In this document: piece after piece, positions 42,036 through 50,377 of the stretch | Layout of the letters: the number at the start of each line of letters is the position of its first letter | How positions within the stretch are numbered: the stretch's first letter is position 1 | NCBI GenBank assembly: GCA_022710975.1 | Contig: JAKLGA010000001.1 | Span: 62,001-126,000, forward strand | DNA length: 64,000 nt | Direction of reading: 5' to 3' | DNA from: Myxococcota bacterium | GTDB taxonomy: Bacteria; Myxococcota; B64-G9 | Translations under genes and position numbers: made by a program | Notes under the pieces: model-generated | The model's database searches: none | Told to the model about the DNA's origin: nothing | What the model saw: the letters and a program-made list of their open reading frames with translations, nothing else

Positions 42036-42527
42036 CTACCTCTTCTCGACGATCAGGGTGAAGCGCGGGCCCTCCTCCTTGGTCACCCCGAAGCCGAACT
42101 GGAGGCTGCCCTGCCCGAGCCCGAACACCTCGCCCAGCGCCCCGGGCTCGTGGGCCGCGGCCCAGCGCTTGCCGTCCCTGCTCACCAGCAGGGCGGCGTG
42201 GTCCGGGTCCATGGACACGTACAGGAACAGGTCCTCGGCGAAGGCGACGAAGTCCTGGCCGGTCTCCAGCGCGATCGGCCCGATCGCGGCGCGGAGCTCG
42301 AGCGGGATCCGGTCGCCCTTCTTGATCTCGACCACGAACGCCTTCGGGCCCGCGGCCACGGCCTGGCCCACGGTCTGGTCGGGTTGGGCGCTGAGCTCCG
42401 CGAGGGTGAAGGCGGGCACGCCCGAGACGTCCATGCTCCGGACCGTGGCGCACCCGGCGGCGAGCGCCGCGCAGCACGCGCAGGTGGCGAGGAAGAGGGG
42501 GACGGGCAGCGTGTGGGTGGAACGCAT
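42036..42527 (-). CDS. Hypothetical lipoprotein
   Basis: 163 residues with a lipoprotein signal whose lipobox is LAAGC. GGAGC lies about 9 nt before ATG 42527. The mature part is a mixed alpha/beta domain with no recognised family and no catalytic pattern (VEIKKGDRIPLELRAAIGPIA, LFLYVSMDPDHAALLVSRDG). The similar length and position pattern KKGDxIxLE also appears in the secreted protein at 45305-45856 (RKGDEIRLEPDKMKDGW), so the two may be distant relatives. It is divergent from the MopE-like gene at 42704. The protein is probably periplasmic; its role is unknown. Confidence 0.65.
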   Translation of the reverse strand: MRSTHTLPVPLFLATCACCAALAAGCATVRSMDVSGVPAFTLAELSAQPDQTVGQAVAAGPKAFVVEIKKGDRIPLELRAAIGPIALETGQDFVAFAEDLFLYVSMDPDHAALLVSRDGKRWAAAHEPGALGEVFGLGQGSLQFGFGVTKEEGPRFTLIVEKR

Positions 42528-42638
42528 GAGTCGGTGCTCCTCGTGGTCGCGCGCCGGAGCGCCTGGGCGTCCCGGGAAGAGGTTGGGCGGAGGGGGTCTC
42601 CCTGCCGCGGCCCGTCAACCGGAGGGAACGGGCGGGGA

Positions 42639-42667
42639 TTCCCGGGGGGCTCTCGCAGGGGTACAAT
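42639..42667 (+). promoter_or_regulatory. Candidate promoter of the second MopE-like gene
   Basis: TACAAT (42662-42667) in a GGGGTACAAT context, with TTCCCG 17 bp upstream (42639-42644), 36 bp before ATG 42704. The same -10 context occurs at 59504-59513. Confidence 0.4.
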
Positions 42668-42703
42668 GCCTGCTGACGCCACCCGGACCACACAGGAGGG
42701 ACG

Positions 42704-45262
42704 ATGTTGGGGATCCGCAGGATCGCGACACGCGCGGGCTCGTCCGTCGCCTCCCTCGTCCTGGCCCTCGCCGCCTTCTCGGTCGCGGCCGGATGCGGTG
42801 ACAGCGGGCCGTGCGCGGCCGCGTGCGGCGACGGCGTGGTCTCCTGCCAGGAGCAGTGCGACGACTGGAACCTCGAGGACGGCGACGGCTGCTCGTCGAG
42901 CTGCCTGATCGAGCCCTGCCGGGACGAAGATCGCGACGGTCACCCGGCCGCGGGCTGCGGAGGGGACGACTGCGACGACTTCCAGCCGGCCATCCACCCG
43001 GGCACTCCGGAGTCCCTCGACAAGAGCGGTTGCGACGACGGTCTGGACAACGACTGCGACGGGTTCACCGACGCCCTGGACCTAGGCTGCTGGCCCTGTT
43101 TCTCCGACGCCGAGTGCGACGACCTGGACACCTGCAACGGGGAGGAGCGCTGCGCCTCGGGCGCCTGCCAGTCGGGCACGCCGCTCGCCTGCGACGACGG
43201 GCTCTTCTGCGACGGCGTCGAGGTGTGCGACCCGGTGTCTGGTTGCGGTCCTGGCGTTTTGCCGTGCCCGGACGAGGGAGGGTGTGTCCGCTGCCGGGAG
43301 GACGTCGACTCCTGCTTCGAGGACCCGGGGACCCCGTGTGGCGGTCCGGCGGACAGCGTCTGCGACCACCCGGATCTGTGCGACGGGCAGGGCGGGTGCG
43401 CGCCGTCCCTCGCGGAGGACGGCACGCTGTGTGACGACCTGGATCCGTGCTCGACGCATGACTCCTGCCTCGGCGGGGTGTGCGCGGCCGGCCTGCTCGA
43501 CCTCGACGAGGACGGAGACGGCTACGTCGCGGCGGCTTGCGGCGGGGAGGACTGCGACGACCAGGACGCGGCCGTGAGCCCCGCGGCCACCGAGTGGCTG
43601 GTTGACGCGAGCTGCGGAGACGGCATCGACAACGATTGCGATGGGACCATCGACGAGGTGGATCCGGAGGGAGGAGGCCCGTGCGACACCGGGGAGTCCG
43701 GCTCCTGCGCCCTGGGAAGCTGGCGATGCGTGGAGGCCGTGCCTGTCTGCGTGCGCGATCAGGAGCCGGGCCTGGAGGTGTGCAACGGCATCGACGACGA
43801 CTGCGATGGCTCTGCCGACGAGGACGACCCTGGCTGGGGCGAGCCGTGCAACACCGGGCAGGGCGGCTCCTGCGAGGCAGGCCAGATGCGGTGCCGGGGC
43901 TCCGAGCTTCGGTGTGTCGCCCTCCTCGCGGAGGAGCCGGACCTCTGCAACGGCCTGGACGACAACTGCGACGGCTTCATCGACACGACCTGCCCGACCT
44001 TGATGTGGAGCAGGCTCCTCGACAGGCCGACCGGCGATTCGGCCATGGCCCTCGGGAACCTGGACGAGGACAGCGACCTGGAGGTAGTGCTTGGCACTTC
44101 AGAAGGATCCGTCATCTATCCAGGAATGCTCTATGCCCTCAACCCGGACGGGACCGACCTGCCGGGCTGGCCACTCGCCATCAAGGGACTTCCCACCGCC
44201 CCGGCCATCGTGGATCTGGACGAGGATCAGGCGAGTGAGCTTGTCTACTTCAACGTGCGCCCCTACACGGAATGGCCGCCCCCGTATGGAGAGCTGTCGG
44301 CGATGGAGGTCGACGGCACACTCCTGCCAGGGTGGCCTGCCCTACAGGAGTTGACGTACTCCTCTCCCGCGGTCGGCGACGTAAATGGAGGCGGTCATCT
44401 CGAAGTATTCATAGGCGAAGCCAACTCGTGCATGGGCGGAAGTGGCGCGATCATTGGACTGAGCCGTGATGGAGCTCCACTCCCGGGATGGCCGAAACAG
44501 GTTGCAGGACAGTACTGCCACCAGACTCCTGCTCTCGGGGATCTCGACGGCGACGGCCTGGAGGATATTGTCGTCGGTTGCCAAGATGACAGGATGCAGG
44601 CGTGGAACCACGCCGGGCAGGATATCGAGGGCTGGCCTTCGGCTGTTCTGCAGGCCTCGAGGGTACCTCCTGTCCTCGGTGACCTCGACAGCGATGGCAT
44701 GCTCGAGGTCGTCACTGTGGGTCACCCCGATGGCTCGCCCTCTGACAGCTACCTTTACGTGCTCGAGTCGGACGGCCGGATCAAGGAGGGATGGCCCGTG
44801 CCGGTGTTTCGGGAGAACCTTTCGTCGTGCATCGCCCTCGGGCATATCGATGGCGACGGGTTCCTCGACGTGGTGTACGGTGGCTATGCCCTGGACAGGA
44901 ATGGGGCGAGCCTTCCCGGCTGGCCTCTGGTGCCTGGGTTGAGTCAATGCAGTGTTCTCCTCGACATCGACAACGACGACCTCAGCGAGATCATCCAGAA
45001 GTGCGACGGCGGGGATAGTATCTGCATGTACGACGGGGACGGCCGGTTGCTCCCGGGGGGATCGATTTGGGTCGGATCACAAATCGATTTCCTCGCCGCG
45101 GGAGATCTGGACGGCGACGGCAGGCTCGAGATCATCGCCTCGAGCTACAACTCCACGACCCTGGTCGCCTACAGGCTCGGACCGGGGAGCTACAACCCGG
45201 AAATGCTCGAGTGGCCGATGTTCCAGCACGATTCGAGGCACTCGGGGACCTATCCTCCGTGA
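42704..45262 (+). CDS. MopE-like lipoprotein fused to FG-GAP/VCBS-type propeller
   Basis: 852 residues, GGAGGGACG before ATG 42704. A lipoprotein signal ends VAAGC. Residues 25-430 are Cys/Asp-rich. An initial CGDGVVSCQEQCDD...DGDGCSSSC unit (DUF4215-like) is followed by LDNDCDGF, GIDNDCDG, GIDDDCDG and LDDNCDGF motifs of the Myxococcota metal-binding type. Residues about 430-850 form seven or so blades with ALGNLDEDSDLEVVLG, ALGDLDGDGLEDIVVG and AAGDLDGDGRLEII, the FG-GAP/VCBS calcium-binding propeller pattern. Codon use in the propeller (44.0-45.1 kb) is clearly less GC-rich than the first half. This suggests the two parts have different histories. It is probably a large exposed outer-membrane protein. 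Confidence 0.88.
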   Translation: MLGIRRIATRAGSSVASLVLALAAFSVAAGCGDSGPCAAACGDGVVSCQEQCDDWNLEDGDGCSSSCLIEPCRDEDRDGHPAAGCGGDDCDDFQPAIHPGTPESLDKSGCDDGLDNDCDGFTDALDLGCWPCFSDAECDDLDTCNGEERCASGACQSGTPLACDDGLFCDGVEVCDPVSGCGPGVLPCPDEGGCVRCREDVDSCFEDPGTPCGGPADSVCDHPDLCDGQGGCAPSLAEDGTLCDDLDPCSTHDSCLGGVCAAGLLDLDEDGDGYVAAACGGEDCDDQDAAVSPAATEWLVDASCGDGIDNDCDGTIDEVDPEGGGPCDTGESGSCALGSWRCVEAVPVCVRDQEPGLEVCNGIDDDCDGSADEDDPGWGEPCNTGQGGSCEAGQMRCRGSELRCVALLAEEPDLCNGLDDNCDGFIDTTCPTLMWSRLLDRPTGDSAMALGNLDEDSDLEVVLGTSEGSVIYPGMLYALNPDGTDLPGWPLAIKGLPTAPAIVDLDEDQASELVYFNVRPYTEWPPPYGELSAMEVDGTLLPGWPALQELTYSSPAVGDVNGGGHLEVFIGEANSCMGGSGAIIGLSRDGAPLPGWPKQVAGQYCHQTPALGDLDGDGLEDIVVGCQDDRMQAWNHAGQDIEGWPSAVLQASRVPPVLGDLDSDGMLEVVTVGHPDGSPSDSYLYVLESDGRIKEGWPVPVFRENLSSCIALGHIDGDGFLDVVYGGYALDRNGASLPGWPLVPGLSQCSVLLDIDNDDLSEIIQKCDGGDSICMYDGDGRLLPGGSIWVGSQIDFLAAGDLDGDGRLEIIASSYNSTTLVAYRLGPGSYNPEMLEWPMFQHDSRHSGTYPP

Positions 45263-45304
45263 TCGGACCTCTCCGGGCCGCACCCTGCCGGCGTCGCCCC
45301 CCGT

Positions 45305-45856
45305 TCAGAACGTCCCGGGCTCGCCGTCCTCGAACATGTCCGTGAGCCGCAGGAACGGCGCTCCAGGGATCTTCAGGCGGAACTCGCGGCCGGCCTGGCG
45401 GCAGCCGCCGCTGCAGCCGATCCAGTCCCACTGCTGGACGAGGACCCGGGTCGCCGGCTGCCCGGTGGCGATCACCACGAGCCCCGCCTTGCCCTCCTCG
45501 AGCAGCCTGGCTGCCGCGAACAGGACCGCGTTGGCGAGCCAGCCGTCCTTCATCTTGTCCGGCTCCAGGCGGATCTCGTCGCCCTTCCGGGACGCGAGCA
45601 GCGCGATCAGGTCCCTGTCGTTCCGGGCCTTCGCGGCCTCCTCGAAGGCCGACAGCCCGAAGGTCATCCTCACGCCCTCGCGTTCGAGGACCACCCGGCG
45701 CGCGTCGCCGGGCGCGACCAGGGACACCTCCTTGCAGCGCGGGTCCTTGTCCGGGCAGCCGCCCTCCGCGGCGCGGGCCCGGGCCGCCGGGGCGAGGCAA
45801 GCCAGGAGAGCGCACAGCCCGAGCGCCTTCGCCGCGAGATCGATCTCGTTCCTCAT
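45305..45856 (-). CDS. Secreted hypothetical protein
   Basis: 183 residues from MRNEIDLAAKAL at 45856, with a signal peptide ending near AARARAAEG. No strong Shine-Dalgarno is seen, so the start is uncertain. The mature part contains two Cys pairs (GGCPDKDPRC, GCSGGC) suited to disulfides and reads VMLEREGVRMTF-like beta segments. No family is recognised. RKGDEIRLEPDKMKDGW recalls the lipoprotein at 42036-42527. It is convergent with the MopE-like propeller gene (42-bp gap), and 88 bp separate it from the hydrolase gene end. Confidence 0.6.
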   Translation of the reverse strand: MRNEIDLAAKALGLCALLACLAPAARARAAEGGCPDKDPRCKEVSLVAPGDARRVVLEREGVRMTFGLSAFEEAAKARNDRDLIALLASRKGDEIRLEPDKMKDGWLANAVLFAAARLLEEGKAGLVVIATGQPATRVLVQQWDWIGCSGGCRQAGREFRLKIPGAPFLRLTDMFEDGEPGTF

Positions 45857-45944
45857 GCCCCGAGGGTAGCGCCTGCCGCCCGTCACCTCAAGCCGGACTG
45901 GCCGTCGCGCGGGTGGCTGGCACCAGCGCGAGAGGCGGAAAGTG

Positions 45945-47024
45945 TCAGCTGCCGGCGTCTGGCGCCGCTCCCTCCGCTGCTCGCACCTCCGCACGTGAGC
46001 GGAAGGACCTGGCGGGGAGGGGCTGCCCGTCGAGGAACGCGTTCAGCGTGCCGAAGAAGAGCGCGGGCTCCTCCTCCATCGCGTTGTGGCCGCTCTCCTC
46101 GAAGATGACGAGCCGCGCATCCGGCAGGTTGTCGAGCAGGTAGAGCAGCCGCTCTTGCGGTGAAGGCTCGCAGCGCCCCCAGGTGAGGAGGGCGGGTGCC
46201 TTCACCAGCGCGAGCTTCCGGGCGAAGGCGGCCCGATCGAAGGCGCCGAGATACCGGTTCACGCCCTGGCTCGCCCAGAAGCCGGCCCGCCCCTGGGCCG
46301 CGCCCGGGCCGGTCGCCGGGCGCTGGCAGTACAGGGACGGGAACATGACCTCGGCGACCTGGAGGAAGAGGCGATCGAGCTCGTCCTGCGGCGCGCCTCT
46401 CCCCACGGCCTCCTGGAGCCCGGCCAGCCCCTGTTGCGCGCGCGCCTTCTCCTCGTCCGTGAGCCTGGCGAAGTGGGCCTTGCTCTTCAGCTTCGAGAGC
46501 GGCTCGTCCTCCGGCCCACCCGAGTAGACGACCAGCTTCTCGACGTGCTCGGGATGGGCCGCGGCGTAGAGGACGGCCAGCCCGGCTCCCCACGAGTGGC
46601 CGACGAGGGTGATCCGGTCCTGGCCCGCCCGCTGCCGGAGGGCCTCCAGATCCTCGACGTTCTCCTCCATCGAGAGGGTCGCGAGATCCGCCTCGGAGGC
46701 GACCTGGAAGCGGTCCGACTCCCCGGTGCCCCGCTGATCGTAGAGGATCACGCGGAAGCGCGGGGCCAGCGCCTCGAGGGCGCGCAGGCTCAGGTGGTTG
46801 CCGCCGGGCCCGCCATGGACGACGACCACGACCGGCGCCGTCTCGGGCCCGACGTCTCGCACGAAGAGCCGGGTGCCCCGGATCTCCCAGCGGCCCTCGC
46901 GGACCGGCTGCGCCTGGGCGCCCGGCGCGGCCCCCGGTCGCGGCTGGGCCACGTGGGTGGCCGAGCAGCCGAGCAGCACGCCCATGGCAGCGCAACCGAG
47001 CACGATCCATCCTCTGGAGTTCAT
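45945..47024 (-). CDS. Alpha/beta hydrolase lipoprotein, proline-iminopeptidase-like (S33)
   Basis: 359 residues from ATG 47024. The N-terminus MNSRGWIVLGCAAMGVLLGC is a lipoprotein signal. The hydrolase core has HGGPGGNHLSL (oxyanion region), ILYDQRGTGESD, the nucleophile elbow GHSWGAG and the catalytic His in EESGHNAMEEEP, all typical of peptidase family S33. The acid position usually seen as GRYD reads GRCE here, so Glu may replace Asp. It is probably a periplasmic or surface-anchored aminopeptidase or esterase. The Shine-Dalgarno is weak. Upstream sequence remains open for about 200 codons but has no plausible start or signal. Confidence 0.82.
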   Translation of the reverse strand: MNSRGWIVLGCAAMGVLLGCSATHVAQPRPGAAPGAQAQPVREGRWEIRGTRLFVRDVGPETAPVVVVVHGGPGGNHLSLRALEALAPRFRVILYDQRGTGESDRFQVASEADLATLSMEENVEDLEALRQRAGQDRITLVGHSWGAGLAVLYAAAHPEHVEKLVVYSGGPEDEPLSKLKSKAHFARLTDEEKARAQQGLAGLQEAVGRGAPQDELDRLFLQVAEVMFPSLYCQRPATGPGAAQGRAGFWASQGVNRYLGAFDRAAFARKLALVKAPALLTWGRCEPSPQERLLYLLDNLPDARLVIFEESGHNAMEEEPALFFGTLNAFLDGQPLPARSFRSRAEVRAAEGAAPDAGS

Positions 47025-47334
47025 GCCGGGGTAGGTATCATCTTTCCGCCCGCCTGTCTCCGGGGGGCTCCGTCCTCGCCGTCGCTGCTCCCGCAGCGCG
47101 AACGCGCCGCCCTGGCACGAAGCGGCTAGCACCTGGGCCGAGGCACCTGCGAGGAGCGTGGCCTCACTCGTGGTATCCTCTTCGATATCCAGGACCCGGG
47201 AGTAGGGTGGCACCGCCCGGCCAGCCAGGACGTGAAGCCCTGAGGGGTGGAGGAAGGGGCATCGGGGCGCGCGGGGTCGTGCACCCCCATTGTCATTCCG
47301 AAGCCGGCCTGAGGCCGGAGAGCGGGAGCAGGAC
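47025..47334. other. Intergenic stretch with no supported gene
   Basis: 310 bp between divergent genes. On the minus strand the hydrolase frame stays open through a protein-like stretch (LHVLAGRAVPPYSRVLDIEED and onward), possibly a decayed coding piece, but no start, family or partner is visible. A small hairpin CCGGCC-TGA-GGCCGG lies at 47304-47318. Confidence 0.4.
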
Positions 47335-48384
47335 ATGACCACGGTGAGGAGCCTCCTCGCGCTCGGCGCCGCGCTCGCCCTCGGCCTGGCGGGACCGGGC
47401 TGCGACGCGGCGGGCGCGCCCGATGGCGGCGCGGACGGCGCCACGGACGGCGGGGCGTTCCGGGTGGTGGGCTTCACGGACCTCCCGAGCGCGGACCCGC
47501 GGAGCCACGAGCTCTCCGGGCTCGGCTGGGACGAGGGCGCGCAGACCCTGTGGGCCGTGACCAACGGCGCGGCGCGGCTCCACCGGCTCCTGCCGGACGC
47601 GGACTTCACCGGCTTCACCCTCGCGGACGGCCTCGCCGTCACCGGCGCGGGCCCATGGGACGGCGAGGGGCTCGCGCGCGCGGCCGCGGGGTTCTACTGC
47701 GCGAACGAGCTCGGCCCGGCCGTGCTGCCCGTGGACGGGGCCGGCGCGGCCGGGGCCGGGATCGCGCTCCCCGCCCACTTCGCCCAGGCGCGCAGCAACA
47801 AGTCGCTCGAGTCGCTCTCGCTCTCGCCGGACGGCCGCACCCTGTTCACCATGAACGAGGCCGCGCTCTCGTCGGATGGCCCGCTGGCCACCGCGACCGG
47901 GGGCACGCGCCTGCGCCTGCTGCGCGTCGAGCTGACGACCGGCGCGCAGACCGAGCGCGCCTACCTCACCGATCCCCTGCCCGGCGCGGGCGGCGGCTCG
48001 CTCGGGGTGAGCGACATAGCCGCGCTCTCCGCCACCCGCGTAATCGTGATGGAGCGCGGGTTCGAGCCGGGCGTGGGCAACTCGGCGCGGCTCTTCCGGG
48101 TGGACATCGACCAGGGCCCGGAGGTGATCGCCGAGGCCGCGCTCTCGGACGCGATCGCGGTCCTGCCCAAGGAGCTGCTCCTGGACCTGGCCGCGCTCCC
48201 CGGGCAGGGCTTCCCCGAGCCGCCCGAGCCCCAGCCCACCCGGGTGCTCGCCAACTACGAGGGGATCGCGCTCGGGCCGACCCTGGCCGACGGCACGCGG
48301 CTCCTCTTCCTGGTGTCCGACGACAACTCGCGCTCCAGCCAGCTCGCGCGGGTGCTCGTGCTCGGCACCGCCGCCGGGCTCTGA
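47335..48384 (+). CDS. Phytase-like esterase domain lipoprotein
   Basis: 349 residues from MTTVRSLLALGAALALG, with a lipoprotein signal ending AGPGC and an Asp/Gly-rich linker. The mature domain matches the pattern of esterase-like activity of phytase proteins (PF13449-type propeller): HELSGLGWDEGAQTLWAVTN, WDGEGLARAA, SLESLSLSPDGRTLF, ALSATRVIVMERGF and NYEGIALGP. Members are secreted and of poorly defined phosphoesterase function. The alternative start 15 codons upstream gives a non-signal N-terminus. GGAGCAGG precedes ATG 47335. No phosphate-uptake gene is adjacent. Confidence 0.78.
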   Translation: MTTVRSLLALGAALALGLAGPGCDAAGAPDGGADGATDGGAFRVVGFTDLPSADPRSHELSGLGWDEGAQTLWAVTNGAARLHRLLPDADFTGFTLADGLAVTGAGPWDGEGLARAAAGFYCANELGPAVLPVDGAGAAGAGIALPAHFAQARSNKSLESLSLSPDGRTLFTMNEAALSSDGPLATATGGTRLRLLRVELTTGAQTERAYLTDPLPGAGGGSLGVSDIAALSATRVIVMERGFEPGVGNSARLFRVDIDQGPEVIAEAALSDAIAVLPKELLLDLAALPGQGFPEPPEPQPTRVLANYEGIALGPTLADGTRLLFLVSDDNSRSSQLARVLVLGTAAGL

Positions 48385-48418
48385 CCCCCGCGCCGGCCCC
48401 CCGGGGAAGGTGCCCAGG

Positions 48419-48488
48419 GGAAGGTGCCAGCCGATCTCAGCCCCCGGGGGAACAAGGCCCGCCGGAAGGTGCCAGCCGATCTCAACCC
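48419..48488. repeat. Tandem direct repeat with GGAAGGTGCCAGCC motif
   Basis: GGAAGGTGCCAGCCGATCTC occurs twice, 43 bp apart, each followed by [AG]-rich CCC, between convergent genes. The AAGGTGCCA.CC core also opens the inverted-repeat elements at 31601 and 35063, and it occurs reversed as GGTGGCTGGCACC at 45912-45924. Confidence 0.65.
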
Positions 48489-48570
48489 GATGAGGAGAAA
48501 GGAGTCCTCCCGGGCGAGGCGCGCTTCCTGCGGGGAGGAAGGGAGGTCTTGCGAGGCGGCTGCTGGCCGC

Positions 48571-49515
48571 TCACGGGCTCCACGGGCTGAGCGGCGGGGG
48601 CGGCTCGTCGTCCGCGGGCTCGGCGCCGGCCCCGCGCATGAGCAGCGCCAGCCGCCGGGCGCGGCGCCGGCGCAGGAAGACCGCGCCCATGAGGGCGGCC
48701 ACCAGGGCCCACACGGCGCCCGCGCCGGTCAGCAACGGGATCCAGGTGGCGCGGCGCTCGAGGTCGGTGCGCCAGCGGCGCTCCAGGCCGGCCAGGCTCG
48801 CGTCGTAGGCCTCCTCCAGGGCGTCGGGCAGCGCCCAGCCCTCGCCCAGCAGACCGATCAGCCGCTGGAAGGCCGGCCGGCCCTGGGTGCCGAGCAGGTA
48901 GCCGACGAAGTCGATGCTCTCGGCGTAGGCCAGCTCGGCCTGGGCGGGGTCCTCGGGGAAGCTGTCCACCAGCGCCTCCAGGGAGAACAGCCTCCCGGAC
49001 AGGGCCGCGTGGGCCAGCGTGGCCGCCCGGCCGAAGGAGAACTCCCCGGCCGCGTACACCGCGAAGCCCTCGTGGAACCAGCGCGGGAGCGGCCGGAGCC
49101 GGGTGGCCCGGGCCAGGCACAGGTGGGCCAGCTCGTGGGACAGGATGCGCTCGAGCCCGTCGAGGCCCTCAACCCGGGCGTCGAGCCGCAGGAGCAGCAG
49201 GCGCTCCCGGGGGAAGGCCAGCCCGGCCGCCCAGGAGGGGGGCGCCCGGCCCGGGGGCGCGAGGCGCTTCATCTCGGCGAAGTCCTCGGCCAGGCCGATC
49301 TCGATCGCGCCCGGCCCCTGGCCGAGCTCGCGCCCCAGCCTGACGAGGTCGCGCTCGGCTTGCTCCAGGAACGCCTGACCCGCGCGCTCCCGGCCCGCGG
49401 GGAAGGTCACCCACAGCTCGCCGCGGCGGGTCTCCCCGCGCGCGGCGGCCAGGACCGCCGGCGCCGTCGCCAGGAGCAGGAGCAGGGCGCAGAGGATGCG
49501 GGTCAGGCTGCGCAT
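48571..49515 (-). CDS. Secreted gluzincin metallopeptidase-like protein with C-terminal membrane anchor
   Basis: 314 residues. A signal peptide ends near VLAAARG. The zinc site HELAH (ILSHELAHL) with a downstream glutamate in RWFHEGFAVYAAGE fits the peptidase MA-like (gluzincin) family. A membrane helix near 265-285 (PLLTGAGAVWALVAALMGAVFL) with RRRRARR just after it anchors the protein with the catalytic domain outside the cytoplasm. A Pro-rich tail follows. It may process envelope proteins; the substrate is unknown. It lies 46 bp downstream of divIVA and on the same strand, so it may be part of the maf-divIVA transcript. Confidence 0.8.
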   Translation of the reverse strand: MRSLTRILCALLLLLATAPAVLAAARGETRRGELWVTFPAGRERAGQAFLEQAERDLVRLGRELGQGPGAIEIGLAEDFAEMKRLAPPGRAPPSWAAGLAFPRERLLLLRLDARVEGLDGLERILSHELAHLCLARATRLRPLPRWFHEGFAVYAAGEFSFGRAATLAHAALSGRLFSLEALVDSFPEDPAQAELAYAESIDFVGYLLGTQGRPAFQRLIGLLGEGWALPDALEEAYDASLAGLERRWRTDLERRATWIPLLTGAGAVWALVAALMGAVFLRRRRARRLALLMRGAGAEPADDEPPPPLSPWSP

Positions 49516-49561
49516 CCCGTCAAGGTGGGGTCTGCGCGGGGGAAGGCAACCCCCCCCGGCC

Positions 49562-50377
49562 TCAGGCCGAGCCGTCCTTGGCGGACTTCTCGAGTCCGTC
49601 CTTCTCGGCCGGCGCCGGGGCGGCCTTGTCCTCGGGCTTGCGGAGCACGCGCACGGTGTCCTCGACCCCGTGGCCGCGGGCGCCCTTCTCGGCCTCCTCG
49701 CGCGCCTCCAGCATCTTGGAGTGGGTGTCGATGGCGCCCTGCAGGCGGGAGACCAGGTTGGTCTGGAGCGCGCGCAGGCGCTCGACCTCCTCGCGCAGCC
49801 CGTCCACCTCCTTGTCGCGCTCCAGCCCGAGCAGATCGGCGTGGGCCCCCAGCAGCGCCTGGATCTCGGCGTGCAGCCGGCTGCGGCGCTGGCGCAGCTC
49901 CTCGACGCTCAGGAACAGCCCCTCGGCCAGCTCCTCGTGGACCTCGTGGAGCTGCTTGCGGTGGGCCTCGATCACCCCGCCCAGGTTGGCCTGGAGCTGA
50001 TCCCGCTGGCGCCGCATCTCGTGGATGTCCTCGATCACCTTGACCAGCCGGTCGTTGGCCGCGTGGATGATCTTCTCGGCCTGGATCTCGGCCCGCGAGA
50101 TGATCACCTCGGCCTCCTTGCGCGCGTTCTCCTTGATGTCGTCGGTGATGCGCTGGGCGGTGATCATCGTCTCCTTGAGGGCCCGCTCGCGCTCGCGGTA
50201 CTCGTCCACGATGCGCTGGGTGCGCATCAGCTCGTCCTTGAGCTTGTTGTTGTCCCGGAGCAGCCCCTCCAGCTCGTCGCCGATCAGGTTGAGGAAGGAG
50301 TCCACCTCGCGCGCGTCCAGGCCGCGCAGCGCGCGGCGGAACTGCTGCTGGCGGATGTCGATGGGGGTGATCTTCAT
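49562..50377 (-). CDS. DivIVA-domain coiled-coil protein
   Basis: 271 residues. The N-terminus MKITPIDIRQQQFRRALRGLDAREVDSFL is the DivIVA membrane-curvature-binding domain, with the usual Phe and Arg. A long coiled coil follows (about 30-225), then a charged Lys/Ala/Glu tail. DivIVA proteins mark negatively curved membrane at poles or septa and recruit partners. In Gram-negative Myxococcota such DivIVA-domain proteins are widespread but little studied. Its start overlaps the maf stop by 4 bp (ATGA), so it is translationally coupled to Maf, a septum-related nucleotide pyrophosphatase. Confidence 0.9.
   Translation of the reverse strand: MKITPIDIRQQQFRRALRGLDAREVDSFLNLIGDELEGLLRDNNKLKDELMRTQRIVDEYRERERALKETMITAQRITDDIKENARKEAEVIISRAEIQAEKIIHAANDRLVKVIEDIHEMRRQRDQLQANLGGVIEAHRKQLHEVHEELAEGLFLSVEELRQRRSRLHAEIQALLGAHADLLGLERDKEVDGLREEVERLRALQTNLVSRLQGAIDTHSKMLEAREEAEKGARGHGVEDTVRVLRKPEDKAAPAPAEKDGLEKSAKDGSA

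Noticed and set aside
36915-42908. Very long open frame on the plus strand (about 2,000 codons)
   Set aside because: It is antisense to the TPR gene. The product mirrors the TPR repeats as Leu/Val/Gln/His-rich sequence and has no independent support.
47025-47642. N-terminal extension of the hydrolase by about 200 residues
   Set aside because: The frame is open, but the product would bury the lipoprotein signal and overlap the divergent phytase-like gene.
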